Positions 22,252 to 33,179 of a stretch of DNA of 64,000 bases are shown piece by piece. Numbering within the stretch: position 1 is the stretch's first letter; every line of letters starts with the position of its first letter. Under the pieces are notes generated by a model. It searched no databases. It worked only from the letters and a program-made list of their open reading frames with translations, and was not told the origin of the DNA. The position numbers and the translations under genes are program-made. Source of the stretch: Deinandra increscens subsp. villosa (lineage: Eukaryota > Streptophyta > Magnoliopsida > Asterales > Asteraceae); NCBI GenBank assembly GCA_039602395.1, contig JBCNJP010000025.1:54038555-54102554 (forward strand), read 5' to 3'.

Positions 22252-25200
22252 ATGTCGGATTTTCAAGCGTTTTCCGCGATTCAAAACACGATGCAAGCTA
22301 TCATTAACTATGATAATGAAATAGGAACAAGTCAGAAAGTTCCGAAATTGCTCAGATTGGAAGATTATCATAGTTGGGTGAAGCGATTTAATGCATATGT
22401 GGGTGCTAATGATGTTGATTTTTGGATATCTTACAATAATCTATACGAGTATCCAACAGGAACAAATGGAAGGCCAGTTTTGCAACAAAGTCTTACTGGT
22501 GAGCAAAAGAAGGCATATCAAGCAGAACAAAAAGCTTATGGTGCTTTAACGATGGCATTACCTTCCGACTTATTACATCAATTTTCTGCGTATACTTCTG
22601 CAAAAGAATTGTGGGATGCAATACAGAAACGTTGTGAAGGAAATGATCAATTCAAGAAAAGCAAACAGAAGGTTCTAAAGAAAGAGTTCGACAATTTTAA
22701 GCATTATCCAAATGAAAATATTTCAAAGCTTATCACTAGATTTTTCACATTTATTAAGTGAAATGGCTTTAGTTGGCATCAAAAAGGAAGAAGCTGATTT
22801 GAAAGAGAAGTTATTAGAGGCATTACCTGAAAAATGGGAAAACTATGTGATGATGATTACTCATGATAAAGAGTATTCAGGAGTGTCATTCATCAATTTG
22901 ATTGAGCAGATACAAGCAAGAGATATGGAGTTGAGTGTCAACAAGTCCATGCCTGCACAAGTACAGAATCCAGCTGCATATCGTGGTGAAAATGATTCTA
23001 CGATAAATGCTAAAAAGTCAAACATTTTCAGTGAAGGTCCTCCTACTGCATTTATTGCTGGAAAATCTGAGACTTATAGTTATTCTCCAGGTTGTACTCC
23101 TACATGTCCAAATCAATCATCAAAGCCTACAATTCCTGACAAGGCATCTGAGGATTTAGCTTCATTGTTATCTGCTTTTATATCATCGTCAAATGGTTCA
23201 ATTTTTGGGAAAATGGGAGAAGTTGATTTGGTTGCAAATGACTTAAGTGAGTTGGATGATGATCATTTAAATGAGTTAGATTTACATTGGCAATTTGCTA
23301 TGACTGTTGAAAGAGGTAAGAGATACATGAAGAAGCATGGTAAACAATCTTTTCTTCCAGGAGGAAAACTTGGATTGGATAAGTCCAAAGTTAGATGTTT
23401 CAAATGTTCACAAATTGGACATTTTGCTCGTGAATGTAAAAATCTAAAAACATTCGTATCTTCGTCCTCAACAAATAATTCAAATTCACAAGCATTGATT
23501 TCACAAAATGTTGAAGGATATGATTGGGAAAAGGATATGGCAATTATTGAAGAGAGACAGAAACAGTTGGCATTAAATGCAATTCAAAATTCAGAAAGCT
23601 CCATTTTTAAGTCTGATTCTAATTCAGCTTCTCTTTCCAAACCTGCTTTGGTTTATGATAGTTCTCTAAATAAGTATGTCGAGTGGTATCCTGATGAATC
23701 TGCATTTCTTGCCGAAGTTGTAAGGAAGGAGGTAAGTGATTCTAATTCAGAAACAAGTTCATGTGAAACAGTACTGGAAGATGGAGTTGCTGAACTTACA
23801 AAAGATTTACAAGAGACATGTGAAGCTGGTGGTGTTGCCAATGATAAATTTGAATCTTTGCTAAACGATACCAGTTTGCTAACTAAAGAATTCAAAGTTG
23901 TGAAAGTTGCTTTGGAGTGTTTACAACAAAGATATGATGATTTAGAAAAAGTTAATTCAGAGTTGGTAACAGAAAAGGATAAATGGATTGCTGACTTTGA
24001 GAAAGAAAAGGCTGCTCATCTTGATGCAGTTCAAGATTTTGAGAATCTATTTGAAAAGAGTTATCCTGTTCAACAAAGGTATGAAAAAGCAAATGCGATT
24101 GCTGTTGAAGCTGCAGATAAAGTTTTAGAACTTCAAGAAGAACTTTCAAAGCTTCGAGATGAAAATGTTCAGATGCGTGAAAAGAATGACATTTTAACAA
24201 AAGATGTTGCTTATTTTACTAAGAAGTGGGAGAAGGTTCATGCTGAGCTAATGGAGTTATGTGATACCAAAAGGCAACTGAAGGCTGAATACAATGAATT
24301 ATCAGATGACTTTATTGGTACTCAGAAAGATTTGTTGGCTGCTCAAGTCAAAATATCTGAGTTAAAAGTTAAGATTCTCGCTCTTCAAAAGCAAGTAAAG
24401 AATTCAGCTATGTCTCCTACGTTACTGAATTACATTTACAATCAGGAAAAGAGTGACGAAAGTGTGAAAGAAGAGGAATTACATTCTGTTCCAGCTCCGG
24501 TGGTTATATTAAATCCTCCATCTGTGTCATTTGATCCAAGAGCTGAATTGCAAGATTATTCTAAATTTGCAACTCCAGCAAAGAAGAAGAAAAACAAATC
24601 TGAGAAAAGGGAGAAGAAATTAGGTGAAGCTCCAAAGTTTGTGTCAATTTCAAAGGCTTTGGCAGATGAAAAGCTTTGTGAGAAAATTGCGTCTGGTTCT
24701 TCTTCAGCCCATGAAGAAGAAAAAGCTTTGATTAAGAATAACAAATTGAAGGCTATTAAGGATAAATTTACTAGCAAAGCTAAAGGAAGAAAAGTTCCAG
24801 AGTTTTCTTTAAATTCTTCAAAAGTTCAGGGGTACAAGCATAAAGGTCTTGGTTATGACGCTAAAGAAGAATTAGTTCCTCGAACACAACAAGCAAAGAA
24901 TGTTGCTGGTTCAAATCAAAAGAACAAATCCAAACAGCAGAAAAAGAATGTCTTCACATCAAAGAATGATCATTACTATTCTGGAGGATCTTCTTATAGT
25001 TCTGGTTATTCTTCACGAAGTCCACCTCCAAGGTATGATTCTTCAGACGATTTCTTTGATTCCTTTGGTTCAGAAAATATTTTTGGTTATCATGATGTGT
25101 TCAAACAGGACAAGAGAAATCTAAAGAATTTTGTTGATAAAAATCAAATTTTTGAATCAAACTTGGGTAGCAGTTCCCTTAATGTTTTTCACAGGAAGTG

Positions 25201-25516
25201 TTATGCATGTCGTAAACCAGGACATCTTGCTGCTCAATGTCCTACGAATGCGAGTACTGACGCTTATGTGAACAAAACTGCTAAGTATGTGGATTTAAAT
25301 GGTCATATTTTTGATGAACCACAACCGTCGATGTACAAATCAACTAGTAAGCCGTCTTGGGCAAAGACGCAAGTTGATCATTTTGTGGGTTCATTAAACA
25401 GTTTTCAATCGCCACTGATGTGGAAACCACGAGCTGTTTCCTTGGCAAACAAAGACCATGTTGAAGACACCGGGCGACCCGAGGCTGTTGACTCGGGCCG
25501 ATCCCAAAACCACTAA
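22252..25516 (+). CDS. gag: E3 Gag polyprotein, near intact (one frameshift)
   Basis: Gag packages element RNA into particles. The ATG at 22252 (SDFQAF) is chosen because E1 and E2 share this start. The first part (22252 to about 22740) and the 934-residue remainder (from 22712) are in different frames. The cause is visible: five Ts in GATTTTTCAC near 22742 where E1 and E2 have four. Total about 1,087 codons. Parts: copia Gag core (residues 1-200), knuckle CFKCSQIGHFAREC (about 380), long Glu/Lys-rich coiled coil (about 560-720), Lys-rich and Ser/Tyr-rich segments, and a second intact knuckle CYACRKPGHLAAQC (about 985). Two knuckles and the long coiled coil fit Sirevirus Gag. No protease or pol follows. 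A sequencing error in the T run is possible. Confidence 0.88.
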
Positions 25517-25730
25517 TGTTTTATCTGGTGTCTGCAGGTTTCTTCAAGAAGACCTGTCATGCGTGTGTTGCTGATAGTGAAGAACTTGCCTAATTTAGTG
25601 TTTCAACGATATATCATTTTCAAATGTTTTTCAACCGATTTTTCCAAAACTAAAACTGCAAAGTGTCTGTGTTGGTCGATCAATTTTCTTTCTTGTTCAT
25701 ATGTTTACATTTTGTAGTTGTACATATTTT
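25517..25730 (+). other. E3 vestigial gag/pol junction
   Basis: GTCTGCAGGTTTCTTCAAGA (25530 onward) corresponds to the junction blocks of E1 and E2; no pol reading follows. A family block TGTCTGTGTTGGTCGATCAA occurs near 25661. Confidence 0.5.
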
Positions 25731-25840
25731 TAGGGGGAGAAAATTGAAAATTCAAAAAATAGTGTTTGTTTGAATTTTAGGGGGAGAAAATTGAAAATTC
25801 AAAAAATAGTGTTTGTTTGAATTTTAGGAGGAGAAATTGG
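25731..25840 (+). repeat. E3 polypurine-containing 47-bp tandem array
   Basis: Units start at 25731, 25778 and 25825 (third partial), each opening TAGGGGGAGAAA (TAGGAGGAGAAA in the third), a polypurine-tract copy. Confidence 0.85.
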
Positions 25841-26153
25841 AAAATATAAAAAAAATGAAAAATTGAGAAATTGATCCGACAGAAACGAGAAATGATAGTA
25901 CATCAGCATATACGTTATCTGCCATGGATAGACTAAGTCTAAAGGCTGTGGGTACTTGCATAATCTGTGAATGTGCATGACTAATCTGATATCTGCAAGT
26001 AAGATATAAACATAAAGCTTGCCTGATGATCTTTGGTTATTTGCTTCTTGATGAATGTTGTGTGATGATTCCAAAAATAGAATAAAGAGATATCTTGATG
26101 AATGCATGTTTTCATTTTGCAAAAATTTCAACTTGTTTGATTTTCTTTATTTT

Positions 26154-26397
26154 GTCAAACGATCGGCCTTTCTCTGCGTATCGAAAGATCGACCTGATTG
26201 GTGTTCGTTTGACGTTCTGCTTTATTTTCTTTGGTGTTTCGTATAATCCATCGGACTTTCTCTGCGTGTACGGGAGTACCGACCTGATTGTTGTTGGATT
26301 ATACAATTTCTGCTTTATTTTTATATTTCTTATTTTCCTAAACAATCGGACTTTCTCTGCGTGCTCACAAGGCCGACCTGATTGTTGTTTGTTTAGG
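26154..26397 (+). other. E3 triple stem-loop (structured RNA candidate)
   Basis: a, 26154-26213 (GTCAAACGA / TCGTTTGAC); b, 26241-26304 (GTATAATCCA / TGGATTATAC); c, 26337-26397 (CCTAAACAA / TTGTTTAGG). Inner mini-hairpins: ATC-GAAA-GAT, GTAC-GGGA-GTAC and GCT-CACAA-GGC. All outer stems are perfect and differ from E1 and E2 by paired changes. Constant internal strings: TTTCTCTGCGT and GACCTGATTG. Confidence 0.85.
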
Positions 26398-27221
26398 GTT
26401 CTGCTTTATTTTTTGCATGACTCATCAAGGATGATTAAATCTCTAAGAAAGTTGATTTTATATGATAAATATGATGATTTGCCAGTATTTCTGATAGAGT
26501 GGAGGCCGAGTTATCAGTGCATGATAAAATTACCTTAAGCATATCTGAAAACGATAAAAAATGATTGGTGCATGCTGAAATAAAAATAAATGTTGTATTT
26601 GCGATTATCTTGGCTTGCATGCTGATTAAGACCGAAATTGAAATGTGCTAGATGCGTTATGTCTGATATGATCTCGTGTCGTGATCTTTCTCGCAAAATA
26701 CCAAAAATAGAGTGTAATTTTGTATTGCATTTATATTTCCTTTTAGTAAAATTCAAAAAGATTTTTGGTGTGTTTTAGCATAACTTTGAAAAATCAAAAA
26801 GATTTTAGGTGTGTTTTGATCTAAAGTTTCTAAAAGCCAAGAAGATTTTATTTCTTAGTTGTTTTCGATTGATCAACACTTGATACAAAATCAATATTTC
26901 AAAATCAATATCTTGGATTCTCAAAGAGAAGTTTTGCACCAAGATTAAATTATTTTTGGAAATTCAAAGAAAATCCGCACTTTTGTTTTCTAAAGTTGCA
27001 GGTTTTTTTTTTGTGTGTCAAGACTCAAGCATGGTGAAAGGGGGAGTTTGTTATATCTTTCACAAGTGGATTTTGAAGATCAAAGATTTATTCAAGAATG
27101 ACCCAGCCATGCAAGCTCTATTTCTGACAAGATTTCAAGTTGACGATCGGATGCAACATTGTTGAAGATTGAAGACTAGAGATTTAGTTAGAAAAGATAC
27201 ACTACACGTTAAGGGGGAGTT
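26398..27221 (+). other. E3 distal 3' non-coding region and polypurine tract
   Basis: Shares AGATTTTTGGTGTGTTTTAGC-like blocks with E1 and E2. A second GGGGGAGTTTG block lies near 27040. The tract AAGGGGGAGTT (27211-27221) directly precedes the 3' LTR. Confidence 0.6.
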
Positions 27222-27570
27222 TGTAGAAGCATATTCTTATGCTACGTCGTGTCTCGTGTATTGTATCTATGTGAGAGCATATGTGTGTGTGACTATGAGG
27301 GCAGCAGACCAATTGGTCCTGCGTACCAAATGGTCCGCCCGGACCAGATGGTCCGGATATGGTCCGCAGCTCATTTAGTCGTACCTATAAATAGGTATCA
27401 TGTGTAGAGAGTTTAGAACTTCTTGCCATATTCTACACTTCTGTGTGTGTTTCTGTGTGTGTACTCTCAAGGCTTATTAATACAAATTCCATTTGTATTT
27501 ACTTGTTTGATCTCTTCTTCATCTCGATATCATGTGATTAGCAAACGATCCATCGCTCCTTGCGTCTACA
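27222..27570 (+). repeat. E3 3' LTR
   Basis: 349 bp, nearly identical to the 5' LTR; followed by target duplication TAATC. Confidence 0.92.
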
Positions 27571-27575
27571 TAATC

Positions 27576-28507
27576 ACTCCTTGATAAGCATTAAGATGTA
27601 TACATATATGCCCTACAATTACATGCAACTAGAATAAATAGTCGTACCATCCATAAAACACACATGCATGTCACAATCTTGATAATAAGTGAATTCCCTT
27701 AACTAGAAGCTTGATATAACATGAATCGAGTTAGACATATAATCACCATAAACCCATATACACTAAACCAAACCAACTAATACAATTAAATCACATACGA
27801 GAATCGGGTCAATACAAGTTAAACAAGTCCACGGGCCCAACCGGACCGAGAACGCGGCAAACCACCTGGTTGACCCGAACCTGTCGGGTCAGTGGCACCA
27901 TCGGGTTGGACTGAGCATGACAACGGTCGGGTCCACAAACCAACCCAACCGCGTCAAGCTCCTCGGGTCATAACTATCGGGTATATCCATCGGACCCAGC
28001 AGTGAACACGGACGACACAACAGTTGGGCCTGAGCCCACTGTTTCCTTCGAGTAGCTACTGGGTCAGACCACAAAGGACCAAGGCACCATAGTGGGCTAA
28101 ACCCATTGTTAGGCTAGTAAATCATCGGATCCAGAACCCCAATGCCAGTCCATTCGGGTTACAGGTCAGTTACGGGCCCAGTGACTAATCTGTTAGACTT
28201 CAGGTCTCGGGTATGGGTCCGGTAAGTTCAAATGGTTACCCGGGTGTGATCAAAAGAAGTATACGGATCGGGTCAGTAGCATAGGAAATCGGGTTATACA
28301 CAAATCAACTAAGCTTATGCATATCTTAAATAATAAACATTTTCTCGTAATTAATTTATACAAATAATATTATTTTCATAAATACTTATAAATTCTTTAA
28401 TTGATTTTTACAACTAATATAGTTTTATAAATACTTGACTTATGTGATTATTGATAAACATTTTTTTTAATACTTGATTTATACAAACAACCTAGTGTTT
28501 ATAAATA
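27576..28507. other. Non-coding sequence with CGGGTC word cluster
   Basis: From about 27810 to 28270 CGGGTC/CGGGTT and GACCCG words recur roughly every 20-30 bases. 28300-28507 is A/T-rich. No ORF or element end is visible. Confidence 0.5.
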
Positions 28508-29880
28508 TGTGACAACCCATACTATCACCAAGCAACCATAGCTTGTTTATTACTAAACTCATGTGCATGCACTTATCATGAGCCCTTTTGGGCCCAAAGC
28601 CCAATTCCAACCCTTAGGCGAACCGGTTCAAAGCCCGTAACCAAATTAAATCACAAACACATATTTATTACACATTCACACACATATTCATGATAGATAA
28701 TCATTCGCACATAACACAATACACAGATTTAACTATAAAACTACTTAGGAATCTCAATCAAATAAGGAAACGCAAACAACGGGTTGATCACCCGAACACA
28801 TAACCTAAGTGGTCATAAATCATGACTTTAGGTGCCAAATATTCGAAGTGAAGGAAACCCAAACTACTTGGGAAATGCAAGTATGCTTAGGTGAGTCCCC
28901 ACATCCTTTCCCCTTTTTACTTTTTACTTATTTTGGGGTGATACATACTCTCTTTTACTTCAAACATATATTTATTTCAATTATCGTACTTTTTTTTATT
29001 TACATGTCATACTTGATTATATTTGGATGCTCGATACGCATATGTTTGGACTAGTGATACTTACCCCGGCTAGTCCCTCACGTACACAATCTTAGTCCTT
29101 TGTATAGGACCGCATGTAAAATGGGTAACGCTATTTGGTGATAATGCCCCTACGTTCTTATGCCCATGTTATTTCGGGACACCCTCACAAGGAACGGCAT
29201 TTTGGCCTTTGGCACATTAAAACCCCATGGTTGGGTTCACTTTATTTATTTATTTATTTATTTATTTCGGGAAGTCTCTGTTGACGAATGGTCTTGTGCA
29301 TGTAACTATCGGGTATGACCATGACGGATAGAGAATGGTTGATTGTAGAACTATATTCATTTTGAAACCATAGCATCCCATGGTCGACATGCCATCTATT
29401 TAAATTCTATTGTGACGACATACGATAAAACTTATATTTTTGAAATATGTACGATAAAACTCTAACTTTGGCAAATACAACTATTTTCGTGCTAATAACT
29501 AAACACTTTTTTTTATAAAACTAAACATTTTTGACAAATCTAAAGGAAATCCATTTTTGTACGACGATTACTTTTTCTAACCATGTGAACTCACTCAACT
29601 TTCTAGTTGACACAAATTCTTTTTGAGTATATATCATGTACCTAGCTTTGGATAAGTCAAAAGAGAAGACCATGAAGTAGATTCGCTCGTGTGCGCATGA
29701 AGATAACCCTAGAAGACTTTAGCTTCTGCCTTAGATTTACATTTAAAATTCCTAGATGTTGTACTATTTTTCCTTAACTAAACCATGTACTCTTAAAGTT
29801 TTAATAGAATGTATTCATTTTGTGCTTTCAAACGGATACGATCTTGGATATCTCAGCATCCCAAGGGCCGGGGTGTAACA
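28508..29880. repeat. LTR-like block, copy A (Tekay-like)
   Basis: 1.37 kb starting TGTGACAACCC and ending GGGGTGTAACA, so ends are TG...CA with inverted TGTNACA. A 5'-truncated copy lies at 34936-36077. It shares CATGTGAACTCACTC...GTTGACAC with 12610-12640. Flanks (AAATA / TTAAC) give no target duplication and there is no primer site after it. Orientation is probably plus, but not proven. Contains (TTTA)7 near 29241-29268. Confidence 0.6.
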
Positions 29881-31225
29881 TTAACAATCAACCTGACTAT
29901 CTGACAATGTACACTCCACTCAGGCTTTATATATGGATAACTAGTAAATAATGTACTAGCATTTATAGTGCTCTCGATTTGCACACCATGGACTTTTCTT
30001 ACCATAGGCTTGGGAAACGATCAAAATTCAACTAACATACAATACTCATTCTTAGTGAAGACGAATCAGTTGATAGCTTAAGTTTTAGCAAGTGACAAAA
30101 GTTTAGCATGCAAAAAAATTGAAAAATTTGGCTAAGGTTGTAGTTGGTTAAGGGAATGGAATCGGATAGAAGAAAGGGTGTAAAATTAGGTACAAAATAT
30201 CTGGTATCTATAAATACATACACATTTCTAACTAACTTACTCATTCTTAGTGAAGACGAATCTTTAAACTCATTGATTCTCTTCTTATTCAGACATAAGC
30301 ACAAATATATAATTTTTTTATTTTTTTGCAATATCATTGGCAAAACATGTCTTTTAGACATTCTTTCTAACTTTAACCGGGATTATTTAACTAGAATACT
30401 AAACCAGATAGTTTTCCCGAAAACAAAGGGTGTAAACTGAAAAATAGGTTAAAGGATAAGGGTAAAATGGGGTAATCAAACGAAAAAGGTAATGAGGCTC
30501 AAAATGGGTAAACTAACGGTGATTTTGGTAATTGATAAAGAATTAAGATGAGAATAACTTGAAAGTTCAAAAAGAAAATGGTTATCCTAAGGTGTTGCCT
30601 CTATCATCTTTGCTTCTTTCACAAGGTGTACTCTCATAATGCCTACAAGTGTCAAGTTCTAGAAGTAGGTCACATGTGGCACACTCTAATGTTATTCATT
30701 AAATAAAACTTAAGCCCCCGGTGAGTGGAAATCTTTTTAAGGCTCTAAATATTTCACTATGGAAACGGAATGGTAAAAGGCTTAAGTTTGGTTGATTATC
30801 TAGGCTTTCTCCCTCGTACACGCACACTAAAATTGTTGCCTAAATTTTTAAAAATCTAGTCTACTCTAATTAGACATTCAGGACTTGGCCATAAGGGTCT
30901 AAAATATATGCCTAGATGCATTAGGAATAAATGGAAGGTGGAAAAGCTTTGCTTCAGTCTAGCATACAGAGTTATGAAGTTACTCAAAATTTACAAAGTC
31001 AGTTGATAGCTTAAGTTTTAGCAAGTGACAAAAGCTTAGCTTGCAAAAAAATTGAAAACTTTTGACTATTTGAACCATCTGACCAATAAAACATGCAAAC
31101 TACAGGCAAGTCTCCCATCCCCCCCCCACTTAAAATCGTACATTGTCCCCAACGTACTTGATAACACTGCAAAACATAAGATATAAGGAAAGGGAAAAGA
31201 CGAGCCTAACTGCTAGCGAAACATA
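29881..31225. other. Non-coding Athila-like 3' part, copy A
   Basis: Matches copy B at 36078-37340 with small differences. CTTAGTGAAGACGAATC recurs inside it (30051 and 30246), a local duplication absent from copy B. CCCCCCCCCACTTAAAATCG near 31121 is the ATCCCC-type block seen in other Athila-like stretches. Confidence 0.55.
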
Positions 31226-31237
31226 GATGTTGACTTT

Positions 31238-31586
31238 TGTAGAAGCATATTCTTATGCTACGTTGTGTCTCGTGTATTGTATCTATGTGAGAGCATATGT
31301 GTGTGTGACTATGAGGGCAGCGGACCAGTTGGTCCTGCGTACCAAATGGTCCGCCCGGACCAGATGGTCCGAATATGGTCCGCAACTCATTTAGTCGTAC
31401 CTATAAATAGGTATCATGTGTAGAGAGTTTAGAACTTCTTGCCATATTCTACACTTCTGTGTGTGTTTCTGTGTGTGTACTCTCAAGGCTTATTAATACA
31501 AATTCCATTTGTATTTACTTGTTTGATCTCTTCTTCCTCTCGTTATCACGTGATTAGCAAACGATCCATCGCTCCTTGCGTCTACA
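31238..31586 (+). mobile_element. Isolated E3-family LTR with odd flanks
   Basis: 349 bp, TGTAGAAGCA to GCGTCTACA, differing from the E3 5' LTR at about two positions. It is followed by AGT, the first bases of the internal sequence before the primer site. The whole is flanked by a 12-bp direct repeat GATGTTGACTTT (31226-31237 and 31590-31601). Copy B has this 12-mer once and no LTR. A normal integrase-made solo LTR would have a 5-bp duplication and no AGT. Confidence 0.88.
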
Positions 31587-31835
31587 AGTGATGTTGACTT
31601 TCTTCATAACCCTATTCCTAACCTTCGCATTCATAAGCATGTCGGTTCTTCTGCCTTACATTGCTTGCTATTTACATGACTCAAGACACATCATACAAAA
31701 AATAAAAATAAAAAGAATTACCCAAAATGAAAGTAAAAATTAAAAGCACTCCATTTATTCAATCATAGTTGATATCATGCCACATAAAAAGTCCAAAATA
31801 AACCAACACTAGAAGTCTAAACAAACAGATAGATA

Positions 31836-31897
<62 letters not shown>

Positions 31898-31918
31898 TAA
31901 TAATAATAATAATAATAC
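31836..31918. repeat. (AAT)n microsatellite, copy A
   Basis: About 27 AAT/TAA units with two imperfections; the counterpart in copy B is at 37600-37692. Confidence 0.95.
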
Positions 31919-31939
31919 TAATATATAAGCATAAAGACT

Positions 31940-32383
31940 TCAGTTATCATTAGGTGGGAAATCCTCTTCAGGTTCACTCTCAGACTCAGATGAATCTGGA
32001 TGACAGAGATTCTCCATGGCTTTATTGAACAGGATATTCTGATAAATAGGTGAAGGCTGAGTAACATGAGCATTGGGCATGGACACCATAAGATCGTCGA
32101 TCCGATGCTTGAGGCTCCTCAAGTGTAAGGAAACACTATCAAGTTTGTCTTGGACTTCCAAGACAGTGTTGGTCAACTTTCTGTAATTAGCAAATACGTC
32201 CTTCTCCATTTTGTCCAAATGCTTGCAGAAATTCACGAACATAGGTGACACTTCAAAGATTTTATACTTCCTTGAAACTTACTCCACTTTGCGCGGCCTT
32301 CCTCTACGTCTCTTTGAAGGACCAGCCTCGTGGTCGAAACTCTTCACCAGTGTGGATTCATCGATTGGACGTTTGCCAGACAT
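31940..32383 (-). pseudogene. AT-hook ORF of Athila-like element, copy A
   Basis: Minus-strand frame starting at ATG 32383. The first 34 codons carry SKRRRGRPRKVE, an AT-hook-like RGRP core in a basic patch (AT hooks bind the DNA minor groove). A TAA at 32281-32279 follows, then the same frame stays open for over 100 codons: a heptad-like helical stretch (EVQDKLDSVSLHLRSLKHRI) and an acidic tail (SSESESEPEEDF). It sits downstream of the protease in the place Athila elements use for an extra ORF. Copy B has the same frame and the same TAA. The stop overlaps GGAGTAAGT, which resembles a splice donor. The function is not known to me. Confidence 0.6.
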
Positions 32384-32439
32384 CTGATATACTATAAACA
32401 GTGAACAAATAAAAACGACAGATTGAATTTTAGGGTCGT

Positions 32440-33015
32440 AATGGCTCGTTACAGGCTAACGAGACGTTTTACCACTTTATGTAAAGGATGCGTAACGAGT
32501 CGTTACGGGTAACGAGCCGTTACGGCTAATTACGCAAAAAAAATAAAAATTTCAAAAACTGACCAGTGACTTGCATGGTCATGAAATTAGCTATTTTAAG
32601 CGTGGTGGGGATGGGAACTTGTTGCCATCCCTACACTTAATCATTTACAACGATCATAATTAAGAAATTAAAAATATTAAATGCGATGATCGGGTTATAG
32701 ATGGACAGGAGAGCATGAATGGGGTAAAGAAACATTCAGCCCTCAAGAAAGTAATAAAATTTTATTGAGATAACAACCAAATTGTACCTTCCTTGATCTT
32801 GTTGATGGATGGTGAAAGAATTTTGAATTCTGCTCTTCAAGATGATCAAAGTTGCCCCTGGGATCAAAAATTTAACTTAGGATTCGTGGGTAGCCATCTG
32901 AAGGGTTTCTATTTATAAGAAATAAATAGGTTGGTAACGAACCGTTATTGGATAACGAGTCATTACGGTATACTTACCTAACTGGCCATTACGAGGTAAT
33001 GAACCATTACGGTAC
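32440..33015. repeat. Athila-like word cluster, copy A
   Basis: Repeated TAACGAGTCGTTACG-type words in two groups (32440-32525 and 32935-33015). 32491-32507 is a palindrome CGTAACGA-G-TCGTTACG. Between them is non-coding sequence with CATCCCTACACTTAATC. Confidence 0.75.
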
Positions 33016-33179
33016 CCGAAACTTAATTCTTTACAAAGACTACTTTCGAGCAATTTTAAGAAAATTTGATCATTTGAATTTCAGAGGTGAGAAGAAAGGA
33101 CAATTTCAAATGATAAGAATCAATTGAAATAATGGAATTTGGAAGAAATATAATAAACTTGGACACGCAGAAAAGAAAA

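Larger units (their letters stand above)
21199..27570 (+). mobile_element. E3: gag-only copia-type LTR retrotransposon
   Basis: A complete 6.37-kb element: 349-bp LTRs (TGTAGAAGCA to GCGTCTACA), perfect target duplication TAATC (21194-21198 and 27571-27575), primer site, word-rich leader, one long gag with a single frameshift, 3' non-coding region with triple stem-loop, and polypurine tract AAGGGGGAGTT. There is no pol. LTRs differ at about 8 of 349 positions by eye, so it is the youngest of the gag-only trio. Its LTR also occurs alone at 31238-31586. Confidence 0.93.

Noticed and set aside
22735..22760. Programmed ribosomal frameshift in E3 gag
   Set aside because: E1 and E2 have one T fewer and would read through in a single frame, so a T-run insertion or sequencing error explains it better.
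28508..29880. Minus-strand Athila LTR pairing with 34936-36077 as an ordinary LTR pair
   Set aside because: No primer site or polypurine tract adjoins either copy, and the internal region is repeated on the far side of copy B, so a segmental duplication explains the pair better.
32249..32285. A 30-40-base intron joining the AT-hook exon to the downstream frame
   Set aside because: Too short for a plant intron and the two parts are already in the same frame; only the donor-like sequence is noted.
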